A stretch of 59,849 bases of DNA from an uncultured Eubacteriales bacterium. GTDB taxonomy: Bacteria; Bacillota; Clostridia; Oscillospirales; Acutalibacteraceae. The position numbers and the translations under genes are program-made. The notes below the pieces were generated by a model. The model searched no databases, was not told where the DNA came from, and saw only the letters and a program-made list of their open reading frames with translations. Below are positions 19,043 through 27,735 of this stretch, piece by piece; positions within the stretch are counted from its first letter, which is position 1; each line of letters opens with the position of its first letter. The DNA lies in NCBI GenBank assembly GCA_900315605.1, contig OMZU01000010.1, positions 1 through 59,849 of the forward strand, read 5' to 3'.

Positions 19043-19085
19043 TTAAGGCAACACCGCATAATTCAGGTGTGCGGTATTGCCTTAA
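19043..19085. repeat. GGCAATACCGC-family palindrome in the MerR gene end
   Basis: Near-perfect copy with arms TTAAGGCAACACCGC and GCGGTATTGCCTTAA. Its right half lies within the 3' end of the minus-strand MerR gene and encodes that protein's last residues and stop codon. Confidence 0.8.
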
Positions 19086-19794
19086 AATAATTTTTGATAC
19101 AAGCCGAAACAAACTCCGCTGTGCCCTCGCCGTGCCGGTCGATGTTTTTAAGGAAACGCTCGTCGGCGACATACATCTGTCCCAAGCCTTTGAGAATTTC
19201 ATCTGTGCAGGTATAGAAGTTGTCTGTGATACACTGCTGTAATTTTTCTGCCATGATTTTTGCCGGTTCGCTTTCGGGTGAAGCCCCGGCTCGGTTCAGT
19301 TCGGCAAATTCTTCAAAAACCGCGTCGAGCAAGGGAGCCGACTTGCTAAAATCTGTGTTGCGGCTCTCACTCTCTTTGTATGCGTCGGTATTGCCCCAAC
19401 GCTGTTTGGCTTCCTCTGCGTATTGATTTTTAAGAGCTTCGTATTCGTTTTTCGTTTTCATAAAACCCATTCCTTCCCCCACACTGTCGAGCGTCGCGAT
19501 CAACTGCTCCAGCCGTTCTTTTTTCGCAAGCAGCAGCTTTCGCTGACGTGACAGTGCCTGTTGTTTGTCGTAGTCGGGTGAGGATAAGATCTCCGCGATC
19601 GTTTTTAGCGAAAAATCCAGTTCACGGTAAAACAAAATCTCCTGCATACGCTCAAATGCATTCTCGTCATAAAAGCGGTAGCCTGTCTGCGCGTCTACCT
19701 CTGACGGTTTCAGCAAACCGATCTCGTCATAGTAGTGGAGCGTGCGCACGCTCACGCCTGTCAGCTGAGCAAATTCTTTGATCTGCATTTTCAT
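19063..19794 (-). CDS. MerR family regulator with TipAS-like domain
   Basis: 243 residues. Residues 1-70 are a MerR winged helix (IKEFAQLTGVSVRTLHYYDE, IGLLKPSEVDAQTGYRFYDE). A long coiled coil follows (about 75-115), then a C-terminal TipAS-like drug-recognition domain with AEEAKQRWGNTDAYKES. Such proteins activate multidrug-efflux or self genes on binding thiopeptides or similar ligands. The start at 19794 is chosen for GAGGTG eight bases upstream. The last residues, KAIPHT, and the stop are encoded by a palindromic repeat element (19043-19085), so the ancestral C-terminus was probably longer or different. The divergent promoter at 19881 serves the opposite strand. Confidence 0.88.
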   Translation of the reverse strand: MKMQIKEFAQLTGVSVRTLHYYDEIGLLKPSEVDAQTGYRFYDENAFERMQEILFYRELDFSLKTIAEILSSPDYDKQQALSRQRKLLLAKKERLEQLIATLDSVGEGMGFMKTKNEYEALKNQYAEEAKQRWGNTDAYKESESRNTDFSKSAPLLDAVFEEFAELNRAGASPESEPAKIMAEKLQQCITDNFYTCTDEILKGLGQMYVADERFLKNIDRHGEGTAEFVSACIKNYFKAIPHT

Positions 19795-19880
19795 TTTTCT
19801 CACCTCGGCTCTATGATAACCTATGACGCAACGTCAAGGTCAAGTGTTTTCCAAAAATATTTTATAACAAATCTCCGGTG

Positions 19881-19909
19881 TTGACAAGTGCCGCCGACAG
19901 CGTTATAAT
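19881..19909 (+). promoter_or_regulatory. Consensus promoter of the riboswitch transcript
   Basis: TTGACA (19881-19886), 17 bp, TATAAT (19904-19909), a perfect consensus. Transcription would start near 19916, the 5' edge of the aptamer. Confidence 0.8.
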
Positions 19910-19916
19910 AGAACCA

Positions 19917-20001
19917 ACCTATAAAGAGTGCGCGAGAGACAAGCTCGTTGACCGCACACCAACCTGCCGCGCGGTAAGGTGGTAATGCTTGAATGATGGG
20001 T
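19917..20001 (+). promoter_or_regulatory. SAM-clan (S-box / SAM-I-IV-like) riboswitch aptamer
   Basis: An 85-nt fold can be read by eye. P1: ACCTAT (19917-19922) with ATGGGT (19996-20001). AAAGAG junction. P2: GTGCG and CGAG pairing with CTCG and CGCAC, with a GTTGAC internal loop as in the S-box kink-turn arm. P3: CCaACC with GGTGG, which keeps the bulged A of the S-box GCaACC/GGTGC helix but with swapped base pairs. Then TAAT. Pseudoknot: P2 loop CAAG with CTTG at about 19988. GGGTGT (19998-20003) can instead pair with ACGCCC of the terminator, an antiterminator. Low SAM should therefore permit expression of the 89-aa gene downstream. Identity rests on motif order, not on a covariance search. 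Confidence 0.75.
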
Positions 20002-20018
20002 GTGCATAAATGTTTTTG

Positions 20019-20046
20019 ACGCCCGTCTGACGATGGGCGTTTTTCT
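20019..20046 (+). terminator. Regulated terminator of the riboswitch
   Basis: ACGCCC (20019-20024) pairs with GGGCGT (20035-20040), followed by TTTTTCTTTT. It lies between the aptamer and the gene, so it can only be an attenuator. Confidence 0.85.
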
Positions 20047-20085
20047 TTTGTCCTCTTTAGGGTAATAATTTTCGGAGGAATGAAA

Positions 20086-20355
20086 ATGAAAACGATCGAA
20101 AGTCTTATCAACGCAAACAAAAAGGTCTATGTACGCATGAGCAGCGAGGAGATCTGCCGGCGGTTTTACGCGCAGGCAGAACGCGAGGGATTCACCTTTG
20201 GAGGTAAAAAACCGACCGAAAAGCACCCCTCGGATCTGATCGCCGTACTGCCTGACAAAGCACTGTGCTATGTTGGCACTTTCGGCAGGATCGCCTCGCA
20301 GTCGGGAGCGGGGAATGTGGTCGTGGTGGATGGAGAGGAGCTGTTTGAACCGTAA
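20086..20355 (+). CDS. 89-aa protein of unknown function, riboswitch-controlled
   Basis: 89 residues from ATG 20086; CGGAGGA is six bases upstream, while the in-frame ATG at 20080 touches the site. Sequence features: TIESLINANKKVYVRMSS, a predicted helix EEICRRFYAQAEREGFTFGG, then KKPTEKHPSDLIAVLPD, ALCYVGTFGRIASQSGAGN and VVVVDGEELF. It looks like a small soluble alpha/beta protein of a kind seen as conserved hypotheticals in Firmicutes; I know no assigned role. It is the only gene on a transcript that starts with a SAM-clan riboswitch and terminator, which suggests a link to methionine, SAM or methylation. It is convergent with spoVAE. Confidence 0.75.
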   Translation: MKTIESLINANKKVYVRMSSEEICRRFYAQAEREGFTFGGKKPTEKHPSDLIAVLPDKALCYVGTFGRIASQSGAGNVVVVDGEELFEP

Positions 20356-20412
20356 CGCGGCTATTCCAAGTCAAAAGCTGCGCGGTGATTTATTTTCAAA
20401 GCAATGCACAGC

Positions 20413-20766
20413 TCATTTATCCGACGAACGGAAAATCAGCCCGGCAAGCAAGCCGAAGAATATTGCCGCTGCAATTCCTGCGGCTGCCGCGCCCACTCCT
20501 CCGGTCAGGATCCCAAGCGCGCCGTCGGTGCTCAGGGCGTGCCTTACTCCCTCGCTCATAAGATATCCAAAGCCGCTTATCGGCACAGCCGCGCCCTCTC
20601 CGGCAAAATCTGCGAGCGGCTTGTATAGTCCCAGCGCGCCCAAGACCACTCCTGCAACCACAAAGCCGGTCAGTATCCTTGCCGGAGTCAGCTTGGTTTT
20701 GTCGATCAAAAGCTGACCGATCACACAAATCAGACCGCCTACCCAAAAAGCATTAAAAAATTCCAT
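20413..20766 (-). CDS. spoVAE: Stage V sporulation protein AE
   Basis: 117 residues from ATG 20766, which has GAGGTGAGC upstream. It matches SpoVAE (SpoVAEb): MEFFNAFWVGGLICVIGQLL, DKTKLTPARILTGFVVAGV, LGALGLYKPLADFAGEGA and VPISGFGY, with four hydrophobic segments. SpoVA proteins form the dipicolinic acid channel of the spore inner membrane. SpoVAC and SpoVAD, its usual operon partners, are not next to it in this window, so the locus is split or only this subunit is kept here. It suggests that the organism sporulates or recently did. Confidence 0.9.
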   Translation of the reverse strand: MEFFNAFWVGGLICVIGQLLIDKTKLTPARILTGFVVAGVVLGALGLYKPLADFAGEGAAVPISGFGYLMSEGVRHALSTDGALGILTGGVGAAAAGIAAAIFFGLLAGLIFRSSDK

Positions 20767-20821
20767 AAGCTCACCTTTGATACCTTTTTCTGATACTTTC
20801 AAATCGTTAAGAAACCTTTGC

Positions 20822-20896
20822 TGTAGGGTCGCACACATGGGTGCGACCTCGGAACACAATGGCTTTTAGGTCGCACACACGGGTGCGACCCTACGA
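20822..20896. repeat. Inverted pair of GTAGGGTCGCAC palindromes
   Basis: Two palindromic elements face each other: GTAGGGTCGCACACATGGGT with TCGGAAC, then GGTCGCACACACGGGTGCGA ending CCCTACG. Relatives are at 172-208, 27736-27797 and 41488-41520. No gene occupies 20767-21063. A TATAAT at 21023-21028 may be the -10 box of the following operon. Confidence 0.65.
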
Positions 20897-21063
20897 TACT
20901 TAGATCAGCACATTTCACAAATATTGTTTTCTTTTTTTGACGAATAATTCAAATCAAAAATTTTTTGTGTGAAAATCAACTGAAATTTTCTGAATTTACT
21001 ATCCAAAATCCAAATTTTATTGTATAATTAGTCTTGTGTAATTTTAGTAAAGGAGTGAAGCTC

Positions 21064-22017
21064 ATGGTAGAAGTCAAAAACCTTACAAAATGCTATGGCG
21101 ACATCAAAGCGGTAGACGACATAAGCTTCACCGTTGAGACCGGAGAGATACTAGGCTTTCTCGGTCCGAACGGCGCAGGAAAATCTACCACCATGAATAT
21201 GATAACGGGCTATATCTCGTCAACCTCGGGAACGGTGACGATCGACGGAAGCGAGATACTTGAAAACCCAAAGGAAACAAAAAGCAAGATCGGATATCTT
21301 CCCGAGATACCGCCGCTTTACGTTGACATGACAGTGAGAAAATATCTTGAGTTCATGTACGACCTCAAGCGCGTTAAGCTGCCCAAAAAGGAGCACATCG
21401 CCGAGGTGATGAGGCTGGTGCGCATTGACGACCATTCCGAGAGGATAATCAAGCATCTTTCAAAGGGCTACCGCCAGCGCGTGGGCTTTGCTCAGGCGTT
21501 GCTCGGCAATCCTCCGGTGCTTATCCTTGACGAGCCGACCGTCGGACTTGACCCCAAACAGATAATTGAGATCCGCAAGCTGATAAAGAGTCTCGGCAAA
21601 AAGCACACGATAATCTTTTCTTCTCATGTGCTCAGCGAGATCTCGGCGACCTGCGACAGGATACTGGTTATCTCCGAGGGCAAGATCGTTGCCGACGCAA
21701 AGTCGGGCGAGCTTTCGGGCGAGGTCTACGGCAAGCAAACGCTTTCGCTTGTTATTGACGGTGCTTCGTCTGCGATCGTTGCCGAGATCAACAAGATCCC
21801 CGACGTTATCCGCGCAGAAAAGCTTCGCGACAACGGCGACGGCACGGCGGCTTATTCGGTTGAGCACGCCACAGGCTCGGACATCCGCCGCGACGTGTTC
21901 AACGCGATGGCGAGGATAGGCTGTCCGATACTCGATATGCAGTCGGGCAACGAAAAGCTGGAGGATATGTTCCTCAAGCTGACCTCGGGCAGCGGCAGAA
22001 ACGGAGGCAAGATCTAA
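21064..22017 (+). CDS. ABC transporter ATP-binding protein (GldA-like)
   Basis: 317 residues. ATP-hydrolysing subunit of an ABC-2 type exporter: Walker A GPNGAGKSTT, signature LSKGYRQRVG, Walker B VLILDEPTVGLD and switch His in SSHVLSE. The C-terminal 80 residues form the variable domain seen in GldA/DrrA-like subunits. ATG 21064 has AAAGGAG upstream; the ORF opens slightly earlier. It overlaps the permease gene by one base (TAATG), and the four genes to 25766 form one operon. Confidence 0.93.
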   Translation: MVEVKNLTKCYGDIKAVDDISFTVETGEILGFLGPNGAGKSTTMNMITGYISSTSGTVTIDGSEILENPKETKSKIGYLPEIPPLYVDMTVRKYLEFMYDLKRVKLPKKEHIAEVMRLVRIDDHSERIIKHLSKGYRQRVGFAQALLGNPPVLILDEPTVGLDPKQIIEIRKLIKSLGKKHTIIFSSHVLSEISATCDRILVISEGKIVADAKSGELSGEVYGKQTLSLVIDGASSAIVAEINKIPDVIRAEKLRDNGDGTAAYSVEHATGSDIRRDVFNAMARIGCPILDMQSGNEKLEDMFLKLTSGSGRNGGKI

Positions 22018-22721
22018 TGACTGCGATACTAAAGCGTGAGCTTTACGCTCATTTTAATTCAGCCACCGCCTATGTGGTGCTGGCGGTATACTTTTTCTTT
22101 TCGGGCATATTCTTCAACACCTATTGCGTGAGCTACAATACCGCGAGCCTTGCCGGTGTTTTCGGAAATATGTTCTATATCATCATGTTTGTTATCCCTA
22201 TCATAACTATGAAAACCTTTGCCGAGGAAAAAAAGCAAAAAACCGACCAGGCACTTTTGACCTCGCCTGCCGGACTTGGCGAGATTGTTTTCGGAAAATT
22301 CTTGGGCTCCTTTGTGCTCTACGCGCTTTGCTGCTGCATTTTTTTGGTTTACGCGCTTGTTATCGCGTTCTTTACCACCCCGGACTGGGCGGTGATACTT
22401 TGCACCTTCCTGGGGATCTTGCTGCTCGGCGCGTCGCTTATCGCAATAAACGTGTTTATCTCGTCGCTCACCGAGAGCATGGTCGTTGCCGCTGTTATCG
22501 GCATGGGCGCGGGTCTGGTCATAAGCATGACCGGCTATTTTGCGACGATCATCCAGGTTGAGTGGATCTCCTCTGCGATCAAGAAAATCAGCTTTATGGA
22601 CTATTATCAAAACTTTACATATGGTATTCTCAATATTGTCGATGTGGTGTTCTTCCTCAGCGTGACTGTGCTGTTCCTTTTCTTTACGGCGCGCGTGCTC
22701 GAAAGACGCCGCTGGAGCTGA
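22017..22721 (+). CDS. ABC-2 permease (GldF-like)
   Basis: 234 residues with six hydrophobic segments, starting ILKRELYAHFNSATAYVVLAVY and containing MKTFAEEKKQKTDQALLTSP, typical of ABC-2 membrane subunits of the GldF/NosY type. It forms the membrane path for the ATPase encoded just upstream. Translationally coupled to it, and followed 13 bp later by the GldG-like gene. Confidence 0.9.
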   Translation: MTAILKRELYAHFNSATAYVVLAVYFFFSGIFFNTYCVSYNTASLAGVFGNMFYIIMFVIPIITMKTFAEEKKQKTDQALLTSPAGLGEIVFGKFLGSFVLYALCCCIFLVYALVIAFFTTPDWAVILCTFLGILLLGASLIAINVFISSLTESMVVAAVIGMGAGLVISMTGYFATIIQVEWISSAIKKISFMDYYQNFTYGILNIVDVVFFLSVTVLFLFFTARVLERRRWS

Positions 22722-22734
22722 GGAGGTGCGCGAG

Positions 22735-24243
22735 TTGAAAGAGAAAAAAACAAACAAGCCCAAACGCGAAAAGGGCAGGATCAGAGCGTTTTTGAAGTCG
22801 CGCAAGGCAAAGCACGGAGTTATTTCGGTGGCGATCACCGCGGTTTTTGTTGCGGCTGTGATCGTTGTAAATATCATCTGCGGACTGCTTGTTGACCGAT
22901 TCCCGGAAATCAAGCTTGACTTTACCTCCAACAAGGCGTTTGCTATCCAGGAGGATACCGCTGAATATATGAACCATCTTGACAACGACGTTACCGTGAA
23001 CGTGCTTATGAGCGAGAGCACCTTTGAGGCACAGAGCTCGTATTTTGTTCAGGCAAAGAATTTGCTCGAAAAAATGGAGAGCAGCTCAAACGGAAAGCTC
23101 ACCGTAAAATATGTTGACGTTTCCTCAAATCCGTCGTTCGCGTCAAAATATCCCGACGTTGATTGGTCGTCGGGCGCGTCAAACCTGGTTATTGTTGAGA
23201 GCGGAGACCAGTACCGCGCTCTGGGGCTTGACGACTGCTTTGAATACGACGCAGAGGCTGCGGCAAACTACGGCTACTATAACTATACCGGCACAAAGAT
23301 CGAGCAGGCTGTTGTTACCGCGGTGCTCAACGTTACCACGACTGACAAGGCTAAGGCTTGCTTTATCACCGGAAACCAGGAGCAGGATTATTCCGGCGTA
23401 AAAACCCTGCTCGAAAACAACGCATACGAGGTCAGCGAGGTTTCGCTTGCCACAGGCGACCTTGACGCCGACGCGGTAATCACCTTCCTGTTCTCACCGG
23501 CAGTTGACCTTGACGAAAGCGCGACCGAAAAGCTTTCTGCTTGGCTCAACAACGACGGAAAGCAGGGCAAGACTTTGATTTATATTCCCTGTGCCGACAA
23601 GGTTGAAACGCCAAACCTTGACGACTTCCTAAAGGAATGGGGTATGCAGGTAAACGAGGGCTATGTTTTTGAAACCAGCCCGAACATGCTTGTGAGCAAT
23701 TCTTCACCCTATGCCTTTGTGACCCAATACACCGACTACTATACCGACGGGCTCAAAAACAGCTCTATCCCGGTCGTGACCTCGGATTCTCACGATATCA
23801 TCATAAACGATACCGCGACCGCGCACGCGCTTCTCACGACCACCAACGCCGCAGGAGTTTATCCTCTTGACGCAGACGAGAGCTGGAACTACAACGACGC
23901 GATCACCGGAGAGCCGCTGAATATTGCCGCCGAGGGCGTAAAGGACGGCGGCGAAACAGGATCCTCGCGCGTTATCGTGTTCGGCTCATACATGATGTTC
24001 ACCAAGGATGTTTTAAAGGTGAACAGCTTTAACAATTCAGCCTATCTTATGAATATTGTCAATACGGTTTCCGACAAGCAGGATTCCGGAATCACGATCG
24101 AAAGCAAGTCGCTTGACAACAAGGAGCTGGGTGTGACGGACATTACCACCTCCAACCTTTTGACGATCATCTTTATTGTGGTTGTTCCGGCGATCGTGCT
24201 GATAATCGGGATCATTGTTTGGATCCGCAGGAGGAACAAGTGA
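22735..24243 (+). CDS. GldG-like ABC accessory protein
   Basis: 502 residues. TTG 22735 lies 8 bp after AGGAGG, so it is preferred to GTG 22726 inside that site. One N-terminal membrane helix (about 35-60, VISVAITAVFVAAVIVVNII), a large extracytoplasmic part with the GldG/ABC-type uncharacterised transport domain (FTSNKAFAIQEDTAEYMNHL, then YVDVSSNPSFA, ACFITGNQEQDY and IYIPC), and a C-terminal helix (LTIIFIVVVPAIVLIIGIIVW). In Bacteroidetes the homologue takes part in gliding/secretion; in clostridia the substrate is unknown. Its stop overlaps the DUF4340 start. Confidence 0.85.
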   Translation: MKEKKTNKPKREKGRIRAFLKSRKAKHGVISVAITAVFVAAVIVVNIICGLLVDRFPEIKLDFTSNKAFAIQEDTAEYMNHLDNDVTVNVLMSESTFEAQSSYFVQAKNLLEKMESSSNGKLTVKYVDVSSNPSFASKYPDVDWSSGASNLVIVESGDQYRALGLDDCFEYDAEAAANYGYYNYTGTKIEQAVVTAVLNVTTTDKAKACFITGNQEQDYSGVKTLLENNAYEVSEVSLATGDLDADAVITFLFSPAVDLDESATEKLSAWLNNDGKQGKTLIYIPCADKVETPNLDDFLKEWGMQVNEGYVFETSPNMLVSNSSPYAFVTQYTDYYTDGLKNSSIPVVTSDSHDIIINDTATAHALLTTTNAAGVYPLDADESWNYNDAITGEPLNIAAEGVKDGGETGSSRVIVFGSYMMFTKDVLKVNSFNNSAYLMNIVNTVSDKQDSGITIESKSLDNKELGVTDITTSNLLTIIFIVVVPAIVLIIGIIVWIRRRNK

Positions 24244-25766
24244 TGAAAAACAACAAAAAGCTACTGATGATCTGTATTGCGGCAGCGGTCGTTTTGGTCG
24301 GCGTAATGCTGCTGCTGATATTCCTGCCAAAGGGCGGAGAAGGCGGCTCTAACGGAGAGGCTACCGTGGACGAGGGCGCAAAAGTTGAGATCGTGACCGA
24401 CAGCAACGGCGTTTTGCAGGCTCAAATAGCCACAAAGCCCAACGGAGAGATCGACGTTGCCGACATTGAAAAAAGCTACGGCAAGCTTATGGAGCACGTT
24501 CCTGCGGACATAATCAGGGTACACGTTGAAAACGACCACGGTACCCTTGACGTTGCGGCTCATACTCCCGAGGGAGAGGCGACCGAATACAAGCTGCTGG
24601 GCTATGAGGGCTTTGACTTGCAGGCAGGTATCCCCGACGAGATCGCCAACGCCGCTTCTTCTATTTCGTTTACAAAGATCGCAAGCCAGCATCCGGATAA
24701 TATAAAAGAATATGGGCTTGACAAGCCGCGCTCGGTGGTTGAGGTCACTTATACCGACAACACGACCTCGCGCATATATGTGGGCGACGACGCTCCCCAG
24801 GGTGCCGGAACCTATGTGCGCTTTGGCAGCGGCGAGGAGGTTTATCTTGTTCCAACAGACGCGGTGGCTCCCTTTGACTACGACGTTACAAAGCTTATCA
24901 GCCTTGCGGTGAATGATTCCGCGACCGACGTTGAAAAGGGTCAGGCAAGCTCGATCCGCATAAAGGGCGAGGCGATTGACGGAGAGCTTGAGCTTGTTCC
25001 CAACAAGGGCGGCAAGGCTTCTGCTTCGTATATCCTTGCAAAGCCCTCGGGCGGCTATGCCAACGAGAGCGAGTCAAGCCTGATAGAGGGCGCGATAAGA
25101 GGTCTTTACGCCGACAGCGTGGTCTATGTTAAGCCAAGCGAGGATCAGCTCGAAAAGGTCGGACTGCTAAAGCCCCACACCGAGCTTGAAGCCGACTATC
25201 CCGACCTAAAGGTTTCGCTCGTCAGCTCAAAGCCGGTAGGCGGCAAGGTTTACTTTATGGAAAAGGACGGCGACGTTGTTTACGAGATCAGCTCCGACAA
25301 GCTTCCGTGGGCAGAAACGAGCTACGAAAAGCTGGTGAGCGAATATGTGCTCAACGCCAAGCTTGACGCGCTTTCGGCACTTTCGGTCAGCGTTGACGGC
25401 AAGACCTATGATTTTGAGCTTGAATCCCACGACGAGACAACCACCGACGACGAGGGCAACGAGAGCACGACCACCGTTACCACCGTTAAATATGACGGCA
25501 AGGAGATCGAGACCGACAAATTCACCGAGTTCTACAACGAGCTTGCAAAAATTGAGCGCGCCGATATTGAAAGCGGCGACACAAGCGGCTCGGCGGCGAT
25601 CTCCGCAAAATTCACCTATTACTCCGACGGCGAGAGCGATTCCGTAGGCTACTACAAGAGCGACTCAAGCCGATATGCGGTTGAGCTCAACGGCGACAAA
25701 GCCGGTCACGCCTACGGCGCAGGAGTTGTTAGGGCGATCGAAGCGTTGAAAGGGTTGGTCAATTGA
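24243..25766 (+). CDS. DUF4340 domain protein of the exporter operon
   Basis: 507 residues from ATG 24243 (TGATG overlap with the GldG-like gene). One N-terminal membrane anchor (LLMICIAAAVVLVGVMLLLI), then repeated DUF4340-type units: TKIASQHPDNIKEYGLDKPR, VVEVTYTDNTTSRIYVGDD, and VGLLKPHTELEADY. The fixed neighbourhood with GldA/F/G-like genes is known from clostridia and cyanobacteria. It probably forms the outer part of the complex. The product is Ser/Asp/Glu-rich and lacks enzymatic motifs. No clear terminator follows; a short direct repeat with TTGACAATGGACAA units begins at 25759. Confidence 0.8.
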   Translation: MKNNKKLLMICIAAAVVLVGVMLLLIFLPKGGEGGSNGEATVDEGAKVEIVTDSNGVLQAQIATKPNGEIDVADIEKSYGKLMEHVPADIIRVHVENDHGTLDVAAHTPEGEATEYKLLGYEGFDLQAGIPDEIANAASSISFTKIASQHPDNIKEYGLDKPRSVVEVTYTDNTTSRIYVGDDAPQGAGTYVRFGSGEEVYLVPTDAVAPFDYDVTKLISLAVNDSATDVEKGQASSIRIKGEAIDGELELVPNKGGKASASYILAKPSGGYANESESSLIEGAIRGLYADSVVYVKPSEDQLEKVGLLKPHTELEADYPDLKVSLVSSKPVGGKVYFMEKDGDVVYEISSDKLPWAETSYEKLVSEYVLNAKLDALSALSVSVDGKTYDFELESHDETTTDDEGNESTTTVTTVKYDGKEIETDKFTEFYNELAKIERADIESGDTSGSAAISAKFTYYSDGESDSVGYYKSDSSRYAVELNGDKAGHAYGAGVVRAIEALKGLVN

Positions 25767-25845
25767 CAATGGACAATTGACAATGGACAATTTTGGTCGG
25801 GAAGATAGAATTTATCTATAAAAAGCGTTTGTTCCCGACTGTATA
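25759..25845. repeat. Direct repeat plus GTCGGGA hairpin element
   Basis: CAATTGACAATGGA occurs twice in tandem (25760-25787). It is followed by the hairpin element GTCGGGAAGATAGAATTTAT ... TTCCCGACTGTAT at 25796-25845, whose near-identical copy lies at 102-150. A TATAAT at 25856-25861 may be the -10 box of leuC. Confidence 0.65.
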
Positions 25846-25891
25846 AATATTTGTTTATAATCTACATTAAATACAGAAAGAGGATAGAATT

Positions 25892-27160
25892 ATGGGAATG
25901 ACAATGTCACAAAAAATCCTTGCGGCTCATGCAGGGCTCAGCGAAGTAAAGGCAGGGCAGCTGATCGAGGCAAAGCTTGACATGGTGCTGGGCAACGACG
26001 TTACCTCGCCTGTGGCTATAAACGTTTTTGAGGAAAACGGCGCGACCGCGGTTTTTGACAACACCAAAATCGCAATGATAATGGATCACTTTACCCCGAA
26101 CAAGGACATCAAGGCGGCGACCCTTGTTAAGCAGACAAGGCAGTTCGCGAACAAATACGACATCAAAAACTTTATGGACGTCGGCATGATGGGCATTGAG
26201 CACGCGCTTTTGCCCGAAAAAGGACTTGTGGGTCCGGGCTGTCTGTGCATAGGCGCGGATTCTCACACCTGCACCTACGGCGCGCTCGGCGCGTTCTCAA
26301 CCGGCGTTGGCTCAACCGACATGGCGGCAGGAATGATAAGCGGCAAGGCGTGGTTCAAGGTTCCCTCCGCGATCAAGTTCAACCTTGTGGGCAAACCTGC
26401 GGACTATATCAGCGGCAAGGACGTGATTTTGCATATTATCGGCAAAATCGGCGTTGACGGCGCGCTCTACAAGTCTATGGAATTTGCCGGAGAGGGCTTG
26501 AAGTACCTTAATATCGACGACAGGCTTTGCATTGCAAATATGGCGATCGAGGCAGGCGCGAAGAACGGTATCTTCCCGGTTGACGACATCACGCGCGAAT
26601 ACTGCAACGGCAGATATCAGGGAACTCCGGTTGAATACAGTGCCGACGAGGACGCGGAATACGACGAGGAATACACGATCGACCTTTCAACGCTTCGTCC
26701 CACGGTTTCTTTCCCCCACCTTCCCGAAAACACCAAGACCGTTGACGAGATCGCCGAGGGCGAGGTCAAGATCGACCAGTGCGTGATCGGCTCCTGCACC
26801 AACGGAAGGATCTCCGACCTGAGGGCGGCGGCTGAGATCATGAAGGGCAAAAAGCTTGCCAAGGGCGTGCGCTGTATCGTGATCCCCGGAACTCAGCAGA
26901 TTTGGCTCCAGGCAATGCACGAGGGCTTGTTCGACATTTTTGTAGAAGCAGGCGCGGTTGTTTCGACCCCCACCTGCGGACCCTGCCTGGGCGGTCACAT
27001 GGGAATTTTGGCGGCAGGCGAAAGAGCTGTTTCGACAACCAACCGCAACTTTGTGGGCAGAATGGGTCACGTTGACAGCGAGGTTTACCTTGCAAGCCCG
27101 GCGGTTGCGGCGGCAAGCGCGATCGCAGGCTACATCACAGATCCCGGAAAAATTCAGTAA
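25892..27160 (+). CDS. leuC: 3-isopropylmalate dehydratase large subunit
   Basis: 422 residues, the length of the prokaryotic/archaeal-type LeuC (HacA-like group). It isomerises 2- to 3-isopropylmalate in leucine synthesis using a 4Fe-4S cluster. Motifs: [32 protein letters not shown] and [13 protein letters not shown], containing the three cluster Cys. GAGG upstream of ATG 25892. The small subunit follows 18 bp downstream. leuA and leuB are not in the window. Confidence 0.96.
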   Translation: MGMTMSQKILAAHAGLSEVKAGQLIEAKLDMVLGNDVTSPVAINVFEENGATAVFDNTKIAMIMDHFTPNKDIKAATLVKQTRQFANKYDIKNFMDVGMMGIEHALLPEKGLVGPGCLCIGADSHTCTYGALGAFSTGVGSTDMAAGMISGKAWFKVPSAIKFNLVGKPADYISGKDVILHIIGKIGVDGALYKSMEFAGEGLKYLNIDDRLCIANMAIEAGAKNGIFPVDDITREYCNGRYQGTPVEYSADEDAEYDEEYTIDLSTLRPTVSFPHLPENTKTVDEIAEGEVKIDQCVIGSCTNGRISDLRAAAEIMKGKKLAKGVRCIVIPGTQQIWLQAMHEGLFDIFVEAGAVVSTPTCGPCLGGHMGILAAGERAVSTTNRNFVGRMGHVDSEVYLASPAVAAASAIAGYITDPGKIQ

Positions 27161-27178
27161 AAGGCTAGGTGAAATAAA

Positions 27179-27661
27179 ATGAACGCAAAAGGCAGAGTAC
27201 ATAAATTCGGCGACAACGTTGACACAGACGTTATTATCCCGGCAAGATACCTCAACACCGCTTCTCACAAGGAGCTTGCGGCTCACTGCATGGAGGATAT
27301 CGACGCTCAGTTTGTAAACAAGGTTCAAGACGGCGATATCATGGTTGCCGAGAAAAACTTTGGCTGCGGCTCGTCAAGAGAGCACGCGCCGATCGCTATA
27401 AAGGCAAGCGGGATCTCCTGCGTGATCGCTTCGACCTTTGCAAGGATCTTCTACCGCAACTCGATCAATATCGGACTTCCGATTTTGGAATGTGACGAGG
27501 CGGCAAAGGAAATCAAGGACGGCGACACGGTTTCGGTTGACTTTAATACCGGAGTGATCACCGACGAAACCACAGGCAAGACCTATCAGGCTGAGCCGTT
27601 CCCGGAGTTTATCCAAAATATAATCCAAAAGGGCGGCTTGATCAAGTCGATTACCGAATAA
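27179..27661 (+). CDS. leuD: 3-isopropylmalate dehydratase small subunit
   Basis: 160 residues. Typical swivelling domain of short Leu[32 protein letters not shown] with the substrate-binding loop, and [18 protein letters not shown]. It pairs with LeuC encoded directly upstream. A terminator follows at 27666-27712. Confidence 0.96.
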   Translation: MNAKGRVHKFGDNVDTDVIIPARYLNTASHKELAAHCMEDIDAQFVNKVQDGDIMVAEKNFGCGSSREHAPIAIKASGISCVIASTFARIFYRNSINIGLPILECDEAAKEIKDGDTVSVDFNTGVITDETTGKTYQAEPFPEFIQNIIQKGGLIKSITE

Positions 27662-27665
27662 ATAC

Positions 27666-27712
27666 AAAAAGCAGGCAGAGTGCAATAATACATTCTGTCT
27701 GCTTTTATTTTT
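27666..27712 (+). terminator. Terminator of leuCD
   Basis: AAAAAGCAGGCAGA pairs with TCTGTCTGCTTTT and is followed by ATTTTTT. Confidence 0.85.
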
Positions 27713-27735
27713 TGTTATACGTTATTGTTACATGT

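Noticed and set aside
19917-20046. T-box leader
   Set aside because: AAGGTGGTAA resembles the T-box sequence, but the leader is only about 130 nt, the downstream gene is not an aminoacyl-tRNA synthetase or amino-acid gene, and the S-box fold explains the pairing better.
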